A stretch of DNA of 64,000 nt from Rhizobium sp. Root1334 (lineage in GTDB: Bacteria > Pseudomonadota > Alphaproteobacteria > Rhizobiales > Rhizobiaceae). Location: positions 544,953-608,952 of the forward strand of contig NZ_LMEY01000012.1 of assembly GCF_001426665.1 (NCBI RefSeq), written 5' to 3'. Shown piece by piece: positions 54,921 through 63,943 of the stretch (within the stretch, counting starts at the first letter, position 1; each line of letters starts with the position of its first letter). Made by a program: the position numbers and the translations under genes. Below the pieces are notes generated by a model. That model was given only the letters and a program-made list of their open reading frames with translations, ran no database searches and was not told the origin of the DNA.

Positions 54921-55925
54921 TCAGTCAATTTTTACCATTAATCCGGCCCGCCGCTCGCGCCAGATCATGAACAGGCCGGAACCGACAATGATGGCGATGC
55001 CCAGCCATTTCGACAGTGTCGGGAATTCGCCGAAAATCAGGAACCCCAGCGCGGTGCCGGTGATGATCTCCAGATAATGAAACGGGGCCAGCAGCGAGAC
55101 GGGAGCTGCCTGGAATGCCTTGACCACCAGAAGATGGCCATAACCGGAGATGGTACCGAGCGCGATGACCAGAACCCAGCCCAGCGTCGAGTGTGGCAAG
55201 GATGGCACGAAATCCGCTGATCCTGCGCTGTAGCCGACCGCGATGACGACCATCATGAACAGCGACCCGCCGATGCCGGCAATGGTCTGCATCGTCAAAG
55301 GCGTATCGGCATTGCCGACCACCCGGTTGAGCAGCAGATAGCAGGCAAACAGGAAGGCGCAGAAAACCGGCATCAACGACTTCAGCCCGAAGATTTCGAA
55401 ACTCGGCTGAATGACGATCATCGCCCCTCCAAAACCGATGAAGATGGCGAGCCAGCGCCGCCAGCCGACCTTTTCACGCAGGATCAGGGCCGAAAGGCAC
55501 GTGAGGATGAACGGTTCGACGAAATAGATGGCGAAGACATCGGCCAGCGGCATGTATTTGACCGAAACGAAAAACAACAGTGCGGCACCGGCCAACAGCA
55601 CGCCGCGCAAAAGGTTGAACCAGAGGCGCTTCGGCCTCAATGCCCGCAGGCCACCGGCCGACAGAAGCATCGGCAGGATCGAGACCAGTTGGAAGAAGAA
55701 CCGGTAGAACGTCACCTGCGCCGGCGACATGCCTTGATAGACCGCCATATATTTGGCGATCGCATCCATGCATGGCAGGATGATCATCGCCACCAGCATG
55801 ATCACCAGGCCTTGCATGACGGTATGGCTGGGCGCGGCGGCTGTGGATGTGGAAACGCTCAAGCTCGAAGTCCCATTGTTGGCGCCGTGCGGGATGGAAC
55901 GCACGGAAGACGCATTTGGCGGCAT
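54921..55925 (-). CDS. EamA/DMT family transporter
   Basis: This protein of about 334 residues has ten predicted membrane helices arranged as two EamA repeats; the first contains Y-R-F-F-F-Q-L-V-S-I-L-P and the second V-F-C-A-F-L-F-A-C-Y-L-L-L-N-R. Such drug/metabolite transporters export amino acids, nucleotides or drugs, and the substrate cannot be told from sequence. The start is set at 55925 because the frame runs further but the preceding part is not like the family; a TTG or later codon near residue 20 is possible. It is divergent from the XRE gene across 127 bp. Confidence 0.8.
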   Translation of the reverse strand: MPPNASSVRSIPHGANNGTSSLSVSTSTAAAPSHTVMQGLVIMLVAMIILPCMDAIAKYMAVYQGMSPAQVTFYRFFFQLVSILPMLLSAGGLRALRPKRLWFNLLRGVLLAGAALLFFVSVKYMPLADVFAIYFVEPFILTCLSALILREKVGWRRWLAIFIGFGGAMIVIQPSFEIFGLKSLMPVFCAFLFACYLLLNRVVGNADTPLTMQTIAGIGGSLFMMVVIAVGYSAGSADFVPSLPHSTLGWVLVIALGTISGYGHLLVVKAFQAAPVSLLAPFHYLEIITGTALGFLIFGEFPTLSKWLGIAIIVGSGLFMIWRERRAGLMVKID

Positions 55926-56052
55926 TTTTGACGTGGAGGGGTGTCCAATCTCGCCGCAGACCCTATAAATTGCAAGCTTGAAGTCTTCGACCGCATTCGC
56001 GGCCGCTCCGGAACTCGACCCATCCCGGCCCAAAAGGCACAAGGAGAGACCG

Positions 56053-56448
56053 ATGCGTCTATCGACCGAAACCGCCATGGCAATGTTACGCAGGCCAAGC
56101 GACAACGACACGCTGGGAGGCCGCATCTGGCGGGCGCGCGATGCGATGAACCTCTCGGTGAAAGATCTTGCCAACCAGCTCGGCGTCCGCAGCGATACAA
56201 TCTCCGCCTGGGAGCGTGACCGGTCCGAGCCCCGCACGAACCGGCTGTTCATGCTGGCCGGCGTCCTTGGGGTCACACCGGCCTGGTTGATCGCCGGCAT
56301 TGGCGAAGCGCCGAAGGACGATCTTTCGAACACGGTGTCCGGCCAGCTGCGCGATCAGCTGGCGCAAGTGAAGAAACTGCACGAACAAACGGGAAAGGCG
56401 ATCTCCGCCCTTGAGATGGAGATCAACCGCGTCCTACAGGACATGTAA
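56053..56448 (+). CDS. XRE family helix-turn-helix regulator
   Basis: This 131-residue protein carries a Cro/C1-type helix-turn-helix (about residues 20-75; [27 protein letters not shown]) and a C-terminal coiled coil. It resembles a small group of alphaproteobacterial regulators. AAGGAGAG precedes the ATG at 56053. It is divergent from the DMT transporter and 92 bp upstream of adhC in the same direction, so it may regulate either. The target is not known. Confidence 0.85.
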   Translation: MRLSTETAMAMLRRPSDNDTLGGRIWRARDAMNLSVKDLANQLGVRSDTISAWERDRSEPRTNRLFMLAGVLGVTPAWLIAGIGEAPKDDLSNTVSGQLRDQLAQVKKLHEQTGKAISALEMEINRVLQDM

Positions 56449-56540
56449 TATTTCACGACCGATTCTCGGCCGATTCCGGCTTGAGCGCCACCAGCCACTC
56501 TGCGATTGTGGCGAGAATTCATTTCAGGGAGACGATACTC

Positions 56541-57668
56541 ATGGACGTACGCGCCGCTGTTGCCGTGCAGGCAGGCAAGCCACTCGAAATCATGACCGTT
56601 CAACTCGACGGCCCGCGCGCCGGCGAAGTGCTGGTCGAGGTCAAGGCGACCGGCATCTGCCATACGGACGAATTCACGCTATCAGGTGCGGATCCGGAAG
56701 GCCTGTTTCCAGCCATTCTCGGCCATGAGGGTGCAGGTATCGTCGTCGATGTCGGCCCGGGCGTCACATCGCTGAAGAAAGGCGACCACGTCATTCCGCT
56801 GTACACGCCGGAATGCCGCGAGTGCTATTCCTGCCTGTCGCGCAAGACCAACCTGTGCACGTCGATTCGCTCAACCCAGGGACAGGGCCTGATGCCGGAC
56901 GGCACGAGCCGCTTTTCCATCGGTAAGGACAAGATCTTCCACTATATGGGCTGCTCGACCTTCGCCAATTTCACGGTTCTGCCGGAGATCGCACTGGCCA
57001 AGGTCAATCCCGACGCGCCGTTCGACAAGATCTGCTATATCGGCTGCGGCGTCACCACCGGCATCGGTGCCGTCATCAACACGGCCAAGGTCGAGATCGG
57101 CTCGACGGCCATCGTCTTCGGTCTCGGCGGCATTGGTCTCAACGTGCTGCAGGGCCTGCGCCTTGCCGGTGCCGACATGATCATCGGCGTCGATATCAAC
57201 AATGACCGCAAGGCCTGGGGCGAAAAGTTCGGCATGACGCATTTCGTCAATCCGAAGGAAGTCGGCGATGATATCGTTCCCTATCTGGTCAACCTGACCA
57301 AGCGCAACGGCGACACGATCGGCGGCGCGGACTACACGTTCGACTGCACCGGAAATACCAAAGTCATGCGCCAGGCACTGGAATCCTCGCATCGCGGCTG
57401 GGGAAAATCGGTCATCATCGGCGTTGCCGGTGCCGGCCAGGAAATCTCCACCCGTCCGTTCCAGCTGGTCACCGGCCGCAACTGGATGGGGACTGCCTTT
57501 GGCGGCGCGCGCGGCCGCACCGATGTGCCGAAAATCGTCGAGTGGTACATGGAAGGCAAGATCCAGATCGACCCGATGATCACCCACACAATGGGTCTGG
57601 AAGACATCAACAAGGGTTTCGACCTGATGCACGAAGGCAAGAGCATCCGCAGTGTGGTGATCTACTAG
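56541..57668 (+). CDS. adhC: S-(hydroxymethyl)glutathione dehydrogenase / class III alcohol dehydrogenase
   Basis: This enzyme oxidises S-(hydroxymethyl)glutathione (from formaldehyde plus glutathione) to S-formylglutathione and also reduces S-nitrosoglutathione. The 375-residue protein has the catalytic zinc site in T-G-I-C-H-T-D-E and G-H-E-G-A-G-I-V, the structural zinc cysteines in [16 protein letters not shown], and the NAD motif G-L-G-G-I-G-L-N-V. The ATG at 56541 follows GGAGA. The matching S-formylglutathione hydrolase gene lies about 2 kb downstream, with three genes between. This completes glutathione-dependent formaldehyde detoxification. Confidence 0.96.
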   Translation: MDVRAAVAVQAGKPLEIMTVQLDGPRAGEVLVEVKATGICHTDEFTLSGADPEGLFPAILGHEGAGIVVDVGPGVTSLKKGDHVIPLYTPECRECYSCLSRKTNLCTSIRSTQGQGLMPDGTSRFSIGKDKIFHYMGCSTFANFTVLPEIALAKVNPDAPFDKICYIGCGVTTGIGAVINTAKVEIGSTAIVFGLGGIGLNVLQGLRLAGADMIIGVDINNDRKAWGEKFGMTHFVNPKEVGDDIVPYLVNLTKRNGDTIGGADYTFDCTGNTKVMRQALESSHRGWGKSVIIGVAGAGQEISTRPFQLVTGRNWMGTAFGGARGRTDVPKIVEWYMEGKIQIDPMITHTMGLEDINKGFDLMHEGKSIRSVVIY

Positions 57669-57724
57669 CAGAAACCCGAGACTCCGGCACCGGTTCTCGC
57701 ATCTTCGGGCTTAACAATTACCGG

Positions 57725-57751
57725 GCGCCGCGTCTGTTCAAGGCGCGGCGC
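57725..57751 (+). terminator. Probable terminator after adhC
   Basis: An 8-bp perfect GC stem, GCGCCGCG/CGCGGCGC, is followed by TTGTCTG. The short T-run makes it moderate in strength. Confidence 0.6.
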
Positions 57752-57872
57752 TTGTCTGCCGTACGGATCCCTGCCCGCTTGATATGGTTCTGGATTTCGA
57801 GCGGCCGGACAGCTATGCGTTCGCAAGACCACGGCCGAAAAACGGCCGAGACAAGAAAAGCATGAGGGCGGA

Positions 57873-58358
57873 ATGATCAGGCGTGGTTTTTACACATTCG
57901 GTGTAATCTTGAGCCTTTCCGCCTCCACCCCTGCATTGGCTGATCCAACCGGGACCTATAATGTCGCCGGCATCAATCCAGACGATGGCGGCGAATATCA
58001 CGGAACCGTCACCGTCAAGCGTACCGGCGAAACCTATTCGGTGACCTGGACGATTGCCGGCACGGAAGCAAACGGCGTCGGCATTGGCGGCAAGCGTGGC
58101 AACACGGAAACGACGGGCGTCGCCTCCGTGGATGACGATATGATCACCATCGGCTACGGTAACGAAAGCGGCTTTGGCATTTCGCAATATGACCTGCAGC
58201 CGGACGGTTCCTGGAAAGGCCGTTGGGCCTATGCGGATGGCGAAAAAGTGTCGACGGAAACATGGACACGCCCCGGTGCTGCCCGCTCTCTTGAGCGGCC
58301 GAAGACGCCAACGAGCGAAGCGATGAAGCCGATGAGCAGCCCTGCGGCGCGGCCATGA
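57873..58358 (+). CDS. Secreted protein of unknown function
   Basis: This 161-residue protein has a signal peptide (cleavage near P-A-L-A-D, residue 23) and a small beta-rich domain of about 115 residues (Y-N-V-A-G-I-N-P-D-D-G-G-E-Y-H-G-T-V-T-V and a series of turns such as G-Y-G-N-E-S-G-F-G-I). The C-terminal tail is Pro/Ser-rich. Related rhizobial secreted proteins are known only as hypothetical. It probably folds in the periplasm. It lies between adhC and yaiI. Confidence 0.7.
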   Translation: MIRRGFYTFGVILSLSASTPALADPTGTYNVAGINPDDGGEYHGTVTVKRTGETYSVTWTIAGTEANGVGIGGKRGNTETTGVASVDDDMITIGYGNESGFGISQYDLQPDGSWKGRWAYADGEKVSTETWTRPGAARSLERPKTPTSEAMKPMSSPAARP

Positions 58359-58383
58359 CAACAGTGAAGCGGTACGAACAGCC

Positions 58384-58854
58384 ATGTCAGACCCACCCCA
58401 GCCAACACCCACGATCTACGTCGATGCCGACGCCTGCCCGGTCAAGCCGGAAATCCTGAAGGTCGCCGAGCGTCACGGCCTGCCTGTCGTGCTGGTCGCG
58501 AATTCCGGTCTTCGTCCCTCCCGTGATCCGATGGTGCGCAACGTCATCGTCTCGTCCGGTTTCGACGCCGCCGACGACTGGATTGCCGAACGCGCCCATG
58601 ACGGCGATATCGTCATTACCGCCGATGTGCCGCTGGCCGGGCGCTGCGTTGCCGCCGGTGCACAGGTGACCGGGCCAACGGGCCGTATTTTTGACAAGGG
58701 CAATATCGGCATGGCGACCGCCATGCGCGATCTCGGCGCGCATTTGCGCGAAACCGGCGAGAGCAAGGGCTATAATGCCGCCTTTTCGCCGCGCGACCGG
58801 TCGGCTTTCCTCGAAACGCTCGATCGACTTTGCCGCCGCGTCAAACAACGCTGA
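58384..58854 (+). CDS. YaiI/YqxD family protein (DUF188)
   Basis: This 156-residue protein is of the YaiI/YqxD family, a PIN-like fold of uncertain function. Its parts are the N-terminal I-Y-V-D-A-D-A-C-P-V-K, the V-S-S-G-F-D-A-A-D-D-W segment, and D-I-V-I-T-A-D-V-P-L-A. The Asp residues typical of a nuclease-like centre are kept, but no activity is proven for the family. It is the second of a short run of genes in the same direction between adhC and fghA. Confidence 0.92.
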   Translation: MSDPPQPTPTIYVDADACPVKPEILKVAERHGLPVVLVANSGLRPSRDPMVRNVIVSSGFDAADDWIAERAHDGDIVITADVPLAGRCVAAGAQVTGPTGRIFDKGNIGMATAMRDLGAHLRETGESKGYNAAFSPRDRSAFLETLDRLCRRVKQR

Positions 58855-58876
58855 CCCAGCAGGATCGGAAGCCCTG

Positions 58877-59530
58877 ATGAGCATGCAGGACAGGACAATC
58901 ACGCATCGCCGCCATACGCCGTTCTATGCGGGCGGCATCTGCGCGGCGATCACCTTTGCGATCTGCCTGTTTGCCAAGCCTACTTTGGCGGTCAATCTGG
59001 CCGCAGTGGTCTTCTTCCTTGTCTATCTGCTGATGATCGCCTGGCGTCTTCCCAGACTGACGGGCTCCTATCTCAAGCACCATGCTGCCCGCACCGACGA
59101 ACCGGCGATCATCATCTTTGCCGTGACGCTGGCGACCGCCGCGATCTCGCTGGTCTCGCTGTTCATGGCGTTGAATGCGGGCGGCAAGGAAACGGTGCTT
59201 GATCTGGTGCTGGCATTTTCCTCCGTCACGCTCGGCTGGCTGACAATCCATACGATGGCGGCGATGCACTATGCCCATACCTACTGGATGCTGCAGACAG
59301 ACAAAAATGAAGGCGACAGCCGCGGTCTGGAGTTTCCAGGCACCAAGGATCCGGGCGGCTACGATTTCCTCTACTTCGCCTTCGTCATCGGCATGACGGC
59401 ACAAACCTCAGACATTGCAATCACCACGACAGCCATGCGCAAGATCAACCTTGTTCACGCGGTCGTCTCCTTCTTCTTCAATACGGTACTGGTGGCAGCT
59501 GCGGTCAACGCGGCGGTGTCGCTGGCATAA
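58877..59530 (+). CDS. DUF1345 membrane protein
   Basis: This 217-residue protein is of the DUF1345 family, with five or six predicted membrane helices. The family signature G-W-L-T-I-H-T-M-A-A-M-H-Y-A-H-T-Y-W is clear, followed by D-F-L-Y-F-A-F-V-I-G-M-T-A-Q-T-S-D. The ATG at 58877 (M-S-M-Q-D) is the start; upstream frames run into yaiI. Function is unknown; the neighbours do not suggest one. Its stop is 28 bp from the fghA start. Confidence 0.9.
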   Translation: MSMQDRTITHRRHTPFYAGGICAAITFAICLFAKPTLAVNLAAVVFFLVYLLMIAWRLPRLTGSYLKHHAARTDEPAIIIFAVTLATAAISLVSLFMALNAGGKETVLDLVLAFSSVTLGWLTIHTMAAMHYAHTYWMLQTDKNEGDSRGLEFPGTKDPGGYDFLYFAFVIGMTAQTSDIAITTTAMRKINLVHAVVSFFFNTVLVAAAVNAAVSLA

Positions 59531-59558
59531 TGCCGTTTCAGCCTCAAAGGAGCACAGC

Positions 59559-60392
59559 TTGAAAGTCCTTTCCCAGAACACCGCATTCGGCGGCATGCAG
59601 GGCGTGTTTGCGCACGATTCACAGGCCTGCGGGGTCGAGATGACCTTCGCGGTCTATATCCCGCCACAGGCGATCACCACGCCCTGCCCGGTCGTCTGGT
59701 ATCTCTCCGGCCTCACCTGCTCGCATGCCAACGTCATGGAGAAAGGCGAATACCGCCGGATGGCCGCCGAGCTTGGTCTGATCATCGTTTGCCCGGATAC
59801 CAGCCCGCGCGGCGGTGACGTTCCGGACGAACTGACCAACTGGCAAATGGGCAAGGGGGCGGGCTTTTATCTTGACGCCACAGAGGCGCCCTGGGCCGAA
59901 AACTACCAGATGTACACCTATATCAACGAGGAACTGCCGGCCTTCGTCGCCCAGCATTTTCGCGCCGATATGAGCCGCCAGGGCATCTTCGGCCATTCGA
60001 TGGGCGGCCACGGCGCCATGACCATCGCGCTGAAGAACCCGAACCGGTTCAAAAGCTGCTCGGCCTTCGCACCGATCGTCGAGCCGTCGACGGCCGACTG
60101 GTCGATCGGTGCCTTCGAAAAATATCTTGGTGAAGACAAAGTACGCTGGCGGCAGTACGACGCCTGTGCGCTGGTGAAAGACGGCGCGCGCTTCCCGGAA
60201 TTCCTGATCGATCAGGGCAAGGCCGATAATTTCCTGGAGAACGGCTTACGTCCCTGGCTGTTCGAAGAGGCCATCAAAGGAACAGATATCGGCCTGACAC
60301 TGCGCATGCATGAGCGCTACGACCATTCCTATTATTTCATCTCGACCTTCATGGATGATCATCTGAAATGGCATGCCGAACGGCTGGCCTAA
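59559..60392 (+). CDS. fghA: S-formylglutathione hydrolase
   Basis: FghA hydrolyses S-formylglutathione to formate and glutathione, the second step of formaldehyde detoxification. The 277-residue alpha/beta hydrolase has the nucleophile Ser in F-G-H-S-M-G-G-H-G-A, the catalytic His near H-E-R-Y-D-H-S-Y-Y-F, and the Asp in D-Q-G-K-A-D. The start is TTG at 59559 with AAGGAG about 6 bases upstream; it gives the family N-terminus (K-V-L-S-Q-N-T-A-F-G-G). The partner adhC is 1.9 kb upstream on the same strand. Confidence 0.94.
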   Translation: MKVLSQNTAFGGMQGVFAHDSQACGVEMTFAVYIPPQAITTPCPVVWYLSGLTCSHANVMEKGEYRRMAAELGLIIVCPDTSPRGGDVPDELTNWQMGKGAGFYLDATEAPWAENYQMYTYINEELPAFVAQHFRADMSRQGIFGHSMGGHGAMTIALKNPNRFKSCSAFAPIVEPSTADWSIGAFEKYLGEDKVRWRQYDACALVKDGARFPEFLIDQGKADNFLENGLRPWLFEEAIKGTDIGLTLRMHERYDHSYYFISTFMDDHLKWHAERLA

Positions 60393-60412
60393 AGCCTAGC
60401 CAAGCGGATTGG

Positions 60413-60450
60413 AGAACCGTGCCGTCCCCCACGGTGCGGTTCTTCTTTTT
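60413..60450. terminator. Terminator after fghA
   Basis: The stem AGAACCG(TG)CCGT/ACGG(TG)CGGTTCT is followed by TCTTTTT. It also lies at the end of the converging DUF1883 gene. Confidence 0.8.
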
Positions 60451-60761
60451 CAGGAGGCGGACTGGAAGCGCGGCGGCGCGGCCGTCTCGACGATGCGGAT
60501 GCTGGATTCGCACTGGCCATGATGACCTTCCATATCGACGACCACATGCCAGTGACCGGATTGCGGGATGGTCAGGCGGATCGGTGATTTGCGCGCCACG
60601 CCGCCGACGAACTGATGCTTCAGCGTTTCCGTGTAGAGCTGGAAATTATTGGCCGTCATCAAACGCACGTTGGCGACGGCCGACAAGGTGATCTCGATGG
60701 TTACGCCTGCGCGCTGTTGCTTGAGGTCGTAGTGGGTGAAGCTGAACTTCAGTTTTGTCAT
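60450..60761 (-). CDS. DUF1883 domain protein
   Basis: This 103-residue protein belongs to DUF1883. It has the L-K-F-S-F-T-H-Y-D-L start, the S-A-V-A-N-V-R-L-M-T segment and the W-H-V-V-V-D-M-E-G core, all features of a small beta-rich domain sometimes fused to TIR domains. No signal peptide. It is a stand-alone version with unknown function. The ATG at 60761 is the start because it matches the family N-terminus. It is convergent with fghA and divergent from crcB. Confidence 0.85.
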   Translation of the reverse strand: MTKLKFSFTHYDLKQQRAGVTIEITLSAVANVRLMTANNFQLYTETLKHQFVGGVARKSPIRLTIPQSGHWHVVVDMEGHHGQCESSIRIVETAAPPRFQSAS

Positions 60762-60917
60762 TGCACGTCCGCTTGAAAACAGCCTGGCCAGATGTCGGAA
60801 CCTTAGCGATCGCGTGTTAAAAATTGGTTTGGCGCACCCGCTCGCTCCGGCGTGACCGGTCCATCGCAACGGGCGGCCATCTTTTCTGGAACCCTGGTTT
60901 CGGCTATGGCATTTGCC

Positions 60918-61295
60918 ATGACACATATCCTTCTCGTTGCCGCCGGCGGTGCGCTTGGCTCGGTCCTGCGCTATCTCGTCGGGCTCTGGACGCTGCGCAG
61001 CTTCGGCCCCTCATTTCCGTGGGGAACATTGACGGTCAACATCACCGGATCTTTCCTGATCGGCGTCTTTGCCGAGGTGATTGCCCGAAAATTCGGTGCA
61101 TCGGCAGAGATGCGGGTGTTCCTGATCACCGGCATTCTCGGCGGCTACACCACCTTTTCCGCCTTCTCTCTTGACGCGATCACTCTGTTTGAACGCGGCG
61201 AACCGGTCACGGCATTGATTTATGTGGTATCCAGCGTGCTTCTTTCGGCTCTCGCGGTGTTTGCCGGGCTGGCCCTTATGCGCGCAATAGTCTAA
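60918..61295 (+). CDS. crcB: Fluoride channel CrcB/Fluc
   Basis: Fluc channels export fluoride and protect against it. The 125-residue protein has four helices with the family residues N41 in T-V-N-I-T-G-S-F and the G-G-Y-T-T-F-S-A-F-S motif near residue 75. The start at 60918 (M-T-H-I-L-L-V) is preferred because it fits the family N-terminus; an ATG 4 codons upstream is possible. No fluoride riboswitch is seen in the short upstream sequence. Confidence 0.94.
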   Translation: MTHILLVAAGGALGSVLRYLVGLWTLRSFGPSFPWGTLTVNITGSFLIGVFAEVIARKFGASAEMRVFLITGILGGYTTFSAFSLDAITLFERGEPVTALIYVVSSVLLSALAVFAGLALMRAIV

Positions 61296-61421
61296 AGGGA
61301 CCTCTCAGAGCGCCATGCGTCCACTTGGGACCGGCCTGCTCTGTCATATCAGTTTGCGCACGGATTTCCGGCCGGCACTATTGCCGGGGCGCGATGGCAA
61401 TTGGATGCAGGTAGAAACACG

Positions 61422-62414
61422 ATGGCGGGTATTGAACACAAGCAGGTCGAATCCGACGAAGCGGGCATGCGCCTCGATCGCTGGTTCAAGGTGCATTATC
61501 CGGGCCTCGGCTTCGGTCCGCTGCAGAAGCTTTTGCGGTCCGGCCAGGTACGCATCGATGGCGGCCGTGTCAAATCCGATACCCGCGTCCAGCCCGGCCA
61601 AGTCGTGCGCATTCCGCCGATGGATGTCGATCCGAAGACCAAGACAGGTCCGATCGCTGGCCGTGACCTGCGCCACGCCTCCGACCACGAACTTCTGTCG
61701 CGCATGCTGTTGCATGAAGACGCCAAGGTGATCGTTCTCAACAAGCCGCCAGGCATCGCGGTTCAAGGCGGCTCCGGCATCAATCGCCATATCGACGACA
61801 TGCTGGAAGCCTGGACCAGCCCCAAGGGCGAAAAGCCACGTCTCGTGCACCGCCTCGACCGCGACACATCCGGCGTTCTTGTGATCGCCCGCACCCGTGG
61901 CGCCGCGCAGAAACTGACGGCGGCGTTTCGCGAACGCGACACCAAGAAAACCTACTGGGCACTGGTCAAGGGCGTCCCGCGCAAGAAGGAAGACAAGATC
62001 TCCACCTGGCTGGTCAAGGAACAGACGCCAGACGGCGACCGGATGCGGATTGCCAAGCATGGTGACGATGGCGCCGATCATGCGGTTTCCTACTACCGGA
62101 TCATCGAGACCGCCGGCCAGAACCTGACCTGGCTAGAAATGGAGCCCTATACCGGGCGGACCCATCAGCTGCGCGTCCACGCCGCCCATATCGGCCACCC
62201 GATCATCGGCGATCCCAAATATTTTGCCGCCGAATTCAACTGGGCCTTCCCCGGTGGTGTGCAGAACAAGTTGCACCTGCATGCCCGGCGTATCGACATT
62301 CCCCATCCGGATGGCGGCCGCCTGGTCGTCACCGCACCGATGCCGCAGCATATGGTCCAGAGCTGGAACCTGATCGGCTTCGACATGGCCAGCGCCGAGG
62401 AAGCCGACGACTGA
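61422..62414 (+). CDS. RluC/RluD family pseudouridine synthase
   Basis: This 330-residue protein converts uridine to pseudouridine in large rRNA. It has an N-terminal S4 RNA-binding domain (about residues 12-70) and the RluA/RluC catalytic domain with H-R-L-D146-R-D-T-S-G, in which D146 is the catalytic Asp. The ATG at 61422 is preferred; an upstream in-frame codon at 61401 adds 7 residues. Its stop overlaps the start of the HAD hydrolase by one base (TGATG), so they are co-translated. RluC is the closest family member, but the exact rRNA sites are not proven. Confidence 0.92.
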   Translation: MAGIEHKQVESDEAGMRLDRWFKVHYPGLGFGPLQKLLRSGQVRIDGGRVKSDTRVQPGQVVRIPPMDVDPKTKTGPIAGRDLRHASDHELLSRMLLHEDAKVIVLNKPPGIAVQGGSGINRHIDDMLEAWTSPKGEKPRLVHRLDRDTSGVLVIARTRGAAQKLTAAFRERDTKKTYWALVKGVPRKKEDKISTWLVKEQTPDGDRMRIAKHGDDGADHAVSYYRIIETAGQNLTWLEMEPYTGRTHQLRVHAAHIGHPIIGDPKYFAAEFNWAFPGGVQNKLHLHARRIDIPHPDGGRLVVTAPMPQHMVQSWNLIGFDMASAEEADD

Positions 62415-63079
62415 TGAAACTCGCTCTTTTCGATTGTGACGGCACTCTGGTCGATAGCGCCGGACTCATCCACGAAGTCATGGCACGGACGTTCGAGGAT
62501 TTTGGCCTCGAACGCATCTCGTTGGATGCCACCAAGAGTATCATCGGCCTGACGCTCGACATTGCCATTGCCCGGCTGATGCACCAGCCGCATGTCGATG
62601 ATCGCGCCCTGGCGATGACGGCGCATTACAAGAAAATCTACGGCGGGGTCCGCACCGAAATGAACTTCCGCGAGCCGTTGTTCGACGGCATCGCGCCGCT
62701 GCTCGCAGCCCTGATGGCCAAGGACGAACTGCTGCTGGGTGCCGTAACGGGAAAATCACGCCGCGGACTTGATCAGATCTGTGCAAGCCACGGTTACGAA
62801 AAGACATTCTTCGTTTCACGTACGGCCGACGACTGCCCGTCGAAACCGCATCCGGCCATGGTGACGGAATGCTGCAGCGAAGCCGGTATCGACGCCAAGG
62901 ATACCGTCGTCATCGGTGATGCCATCTATGACATGCAGATGGCCAAGAGCGCCGGCGCATCCGCCATCGGCGTTGCCTGGGGTTATGCGTCGGTTCCCGA
63001 GCTGATCGAGGCAGGCGCCGATTTCATTGCCCGCACCCCGCATGACATTCTGGACTGGATGGAGAGACATCATGCCTGA
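62414..63079 (+). CDS. HAD family hydrolase (phosphoglycolate phosphatase-like)
   Basis: This 221-residue HAD phosphatase has the nucleophile motif F-D-C-D-G-T-L (residues 5-11), the G-A-V-T-G-K-S motif II and the V-V-I-G-D-A-I-Y-D motif IV. It belongs to the phosphoglycolate/beta-phosphoglucomutase-like subgroup with a helical cap. The substrate cannot be assigned. The gene is in an operon with the pseudouridine synthase upstream (TGATG overlap) and the ATP12-like chaperone downstream (8-base overlap). Confidence 0.92.
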   Translation: MKLALFDCDGTLVDSAGLIHEVMARTFEDFGLERISLDATKSIIGLTLDIAIARLMHQPHVDDRALAMTAHYKKIYGGVRTEMNFREPLFDGIAPLLAALMAKDELLLGAVTGKSRRGLDQICASHGYEKTFFVSRTADDCPSKPHPAMVTECCSEAGIDAKDTVVIGDAIYDMQMAKSAGASAIGVAWGYASVPELIEAGADFIARTPHDILDWMERHHA

Positions 63080-63857
63080 TATTCGCGACGATCTGCATGA
63101 CGCGCTGAGCGACCCCGATCCCGTACGCCGCGCGCAGATACAGATGCACAAGCCGCTGCCAAAGCGATTCTATACCACCGTCAGTACCGCCCCGGCGGAA
63201 GACGGCGGCCATGCCGTGCTTCTCGACGGCCGCACGGTCCGCACCCCGGCAAAACAGTATCTGACCGTTCCGACACAAGCCGCAGCCAACCTCTTGGCAG
63301 CCGAATGGGATGCGCAGAAGGAAGAAATCGACCCGGCGACCATGCCGGTCACCCGGCTTGCCAACACCGCGATCGATGGTGTCTCCAAGGATATCCGCGC
63401 TGTTTTCGACGACATCCTCAACTTTGCCGGGACGGATCTTCTCTGCTACCGGGCAGGAGAGCCTGAGGGCCTGGCCGTCCGCCAGTCGGAACGCTGGGAT
63501 CCCGTGATCCGCTGGGCGGCCGAGAAGCTGGGTGCGCACTTCATCCTTGTCGAAGGCATCGTGCATCAGGTCCAGCCGCGCGCCGCCATCAACGGTGTCG
63601 CTGAAGCGCTTCGCGCCTATGCCACGCCGCTCGGCCTCGCCTGCCTGCACACGATCACCACGCTGACCGGCTCGGCCCTGCTCGCCATCGCCTTTGCCGA
63701 AAAGCAGCTGTCGGCGGAAGAAGCCTGGGCGCTTGCCCATCTCGATGAGGACTGGCAGATCGAGCATTGGGGCACCGACGATGAAGCCTTTCAGCGCCGT
63801 GAAAACCGCTGGCGGGAAATGCAGGCAGCAACAGTGACGCTCGACGCTCTGCGCTGA
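63072..63857 (+). CDS. ATP12-family F1-ATPase assembly chaperone
   Basis: This 261-residue protein is of the ATP12 family, whose mitochondrial member binds the F1 alpha subunit during ATP synthase assembly; alphaproteobacterial homologues are presumed to do the same. Its parts include R-F-Y-T-T-V-S-T-A-P near the N-terminus, V-T-R-L-A-N-T-A-I-D-G, and the late E-E-A-W-A-L-A-H-L-D-E-D-W-Q-I-E-H-W-G. The ATG at 63072 overlaps the HAD stop by 8 bases. A terminator follows. The association with the operon is conserved in rhizobia. Confidence 0.92.
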   Translation: MPDIRDDLHDALSDPDPVRRAQIQMHKPLPKRFYTTVSTAPAEDGGHAVLLDGRTVRTPAKQYLTVPTQAAANLLAAEWDAQKEEIDPATMPVTRLANTAIDGVSKDIRAVFDDILNFAGTDLLCYRAGEPEGLAVRQSERWDPVIRWAAEKLGAHFILVEGIVHQVQPRAAINGVAEALRAYATPLGLACLHTITTLTGSALLAIAFAEKQLSAEEAWALAHLDEDWQIEHWGTDDEAFQRRENRWREMQAATVTLDALR

Positions 63858-63887
63858 TTTTCAAGGCGACCCAAGCGTCCGATACTG

Positions 63888-63927
63888 AAATACCCCGTGC
63901 AGCGATCTGCACGGGGTATTTTTTTCA
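63888..63927 (+). terminator. Very strong intrinsic terminator
   Basis: A 15-bp perfect stem (63888-63902 with 63907-63921) and a CGAT tetraloop end in a run of T. It closes the RluC/HAD/ATP12 operon. The A-rich left side may also stop the converging small multidrug resistance gene. Confidence 0.92.
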
Positions 63928-63943
63928 TTCAACGCCGGTGATT

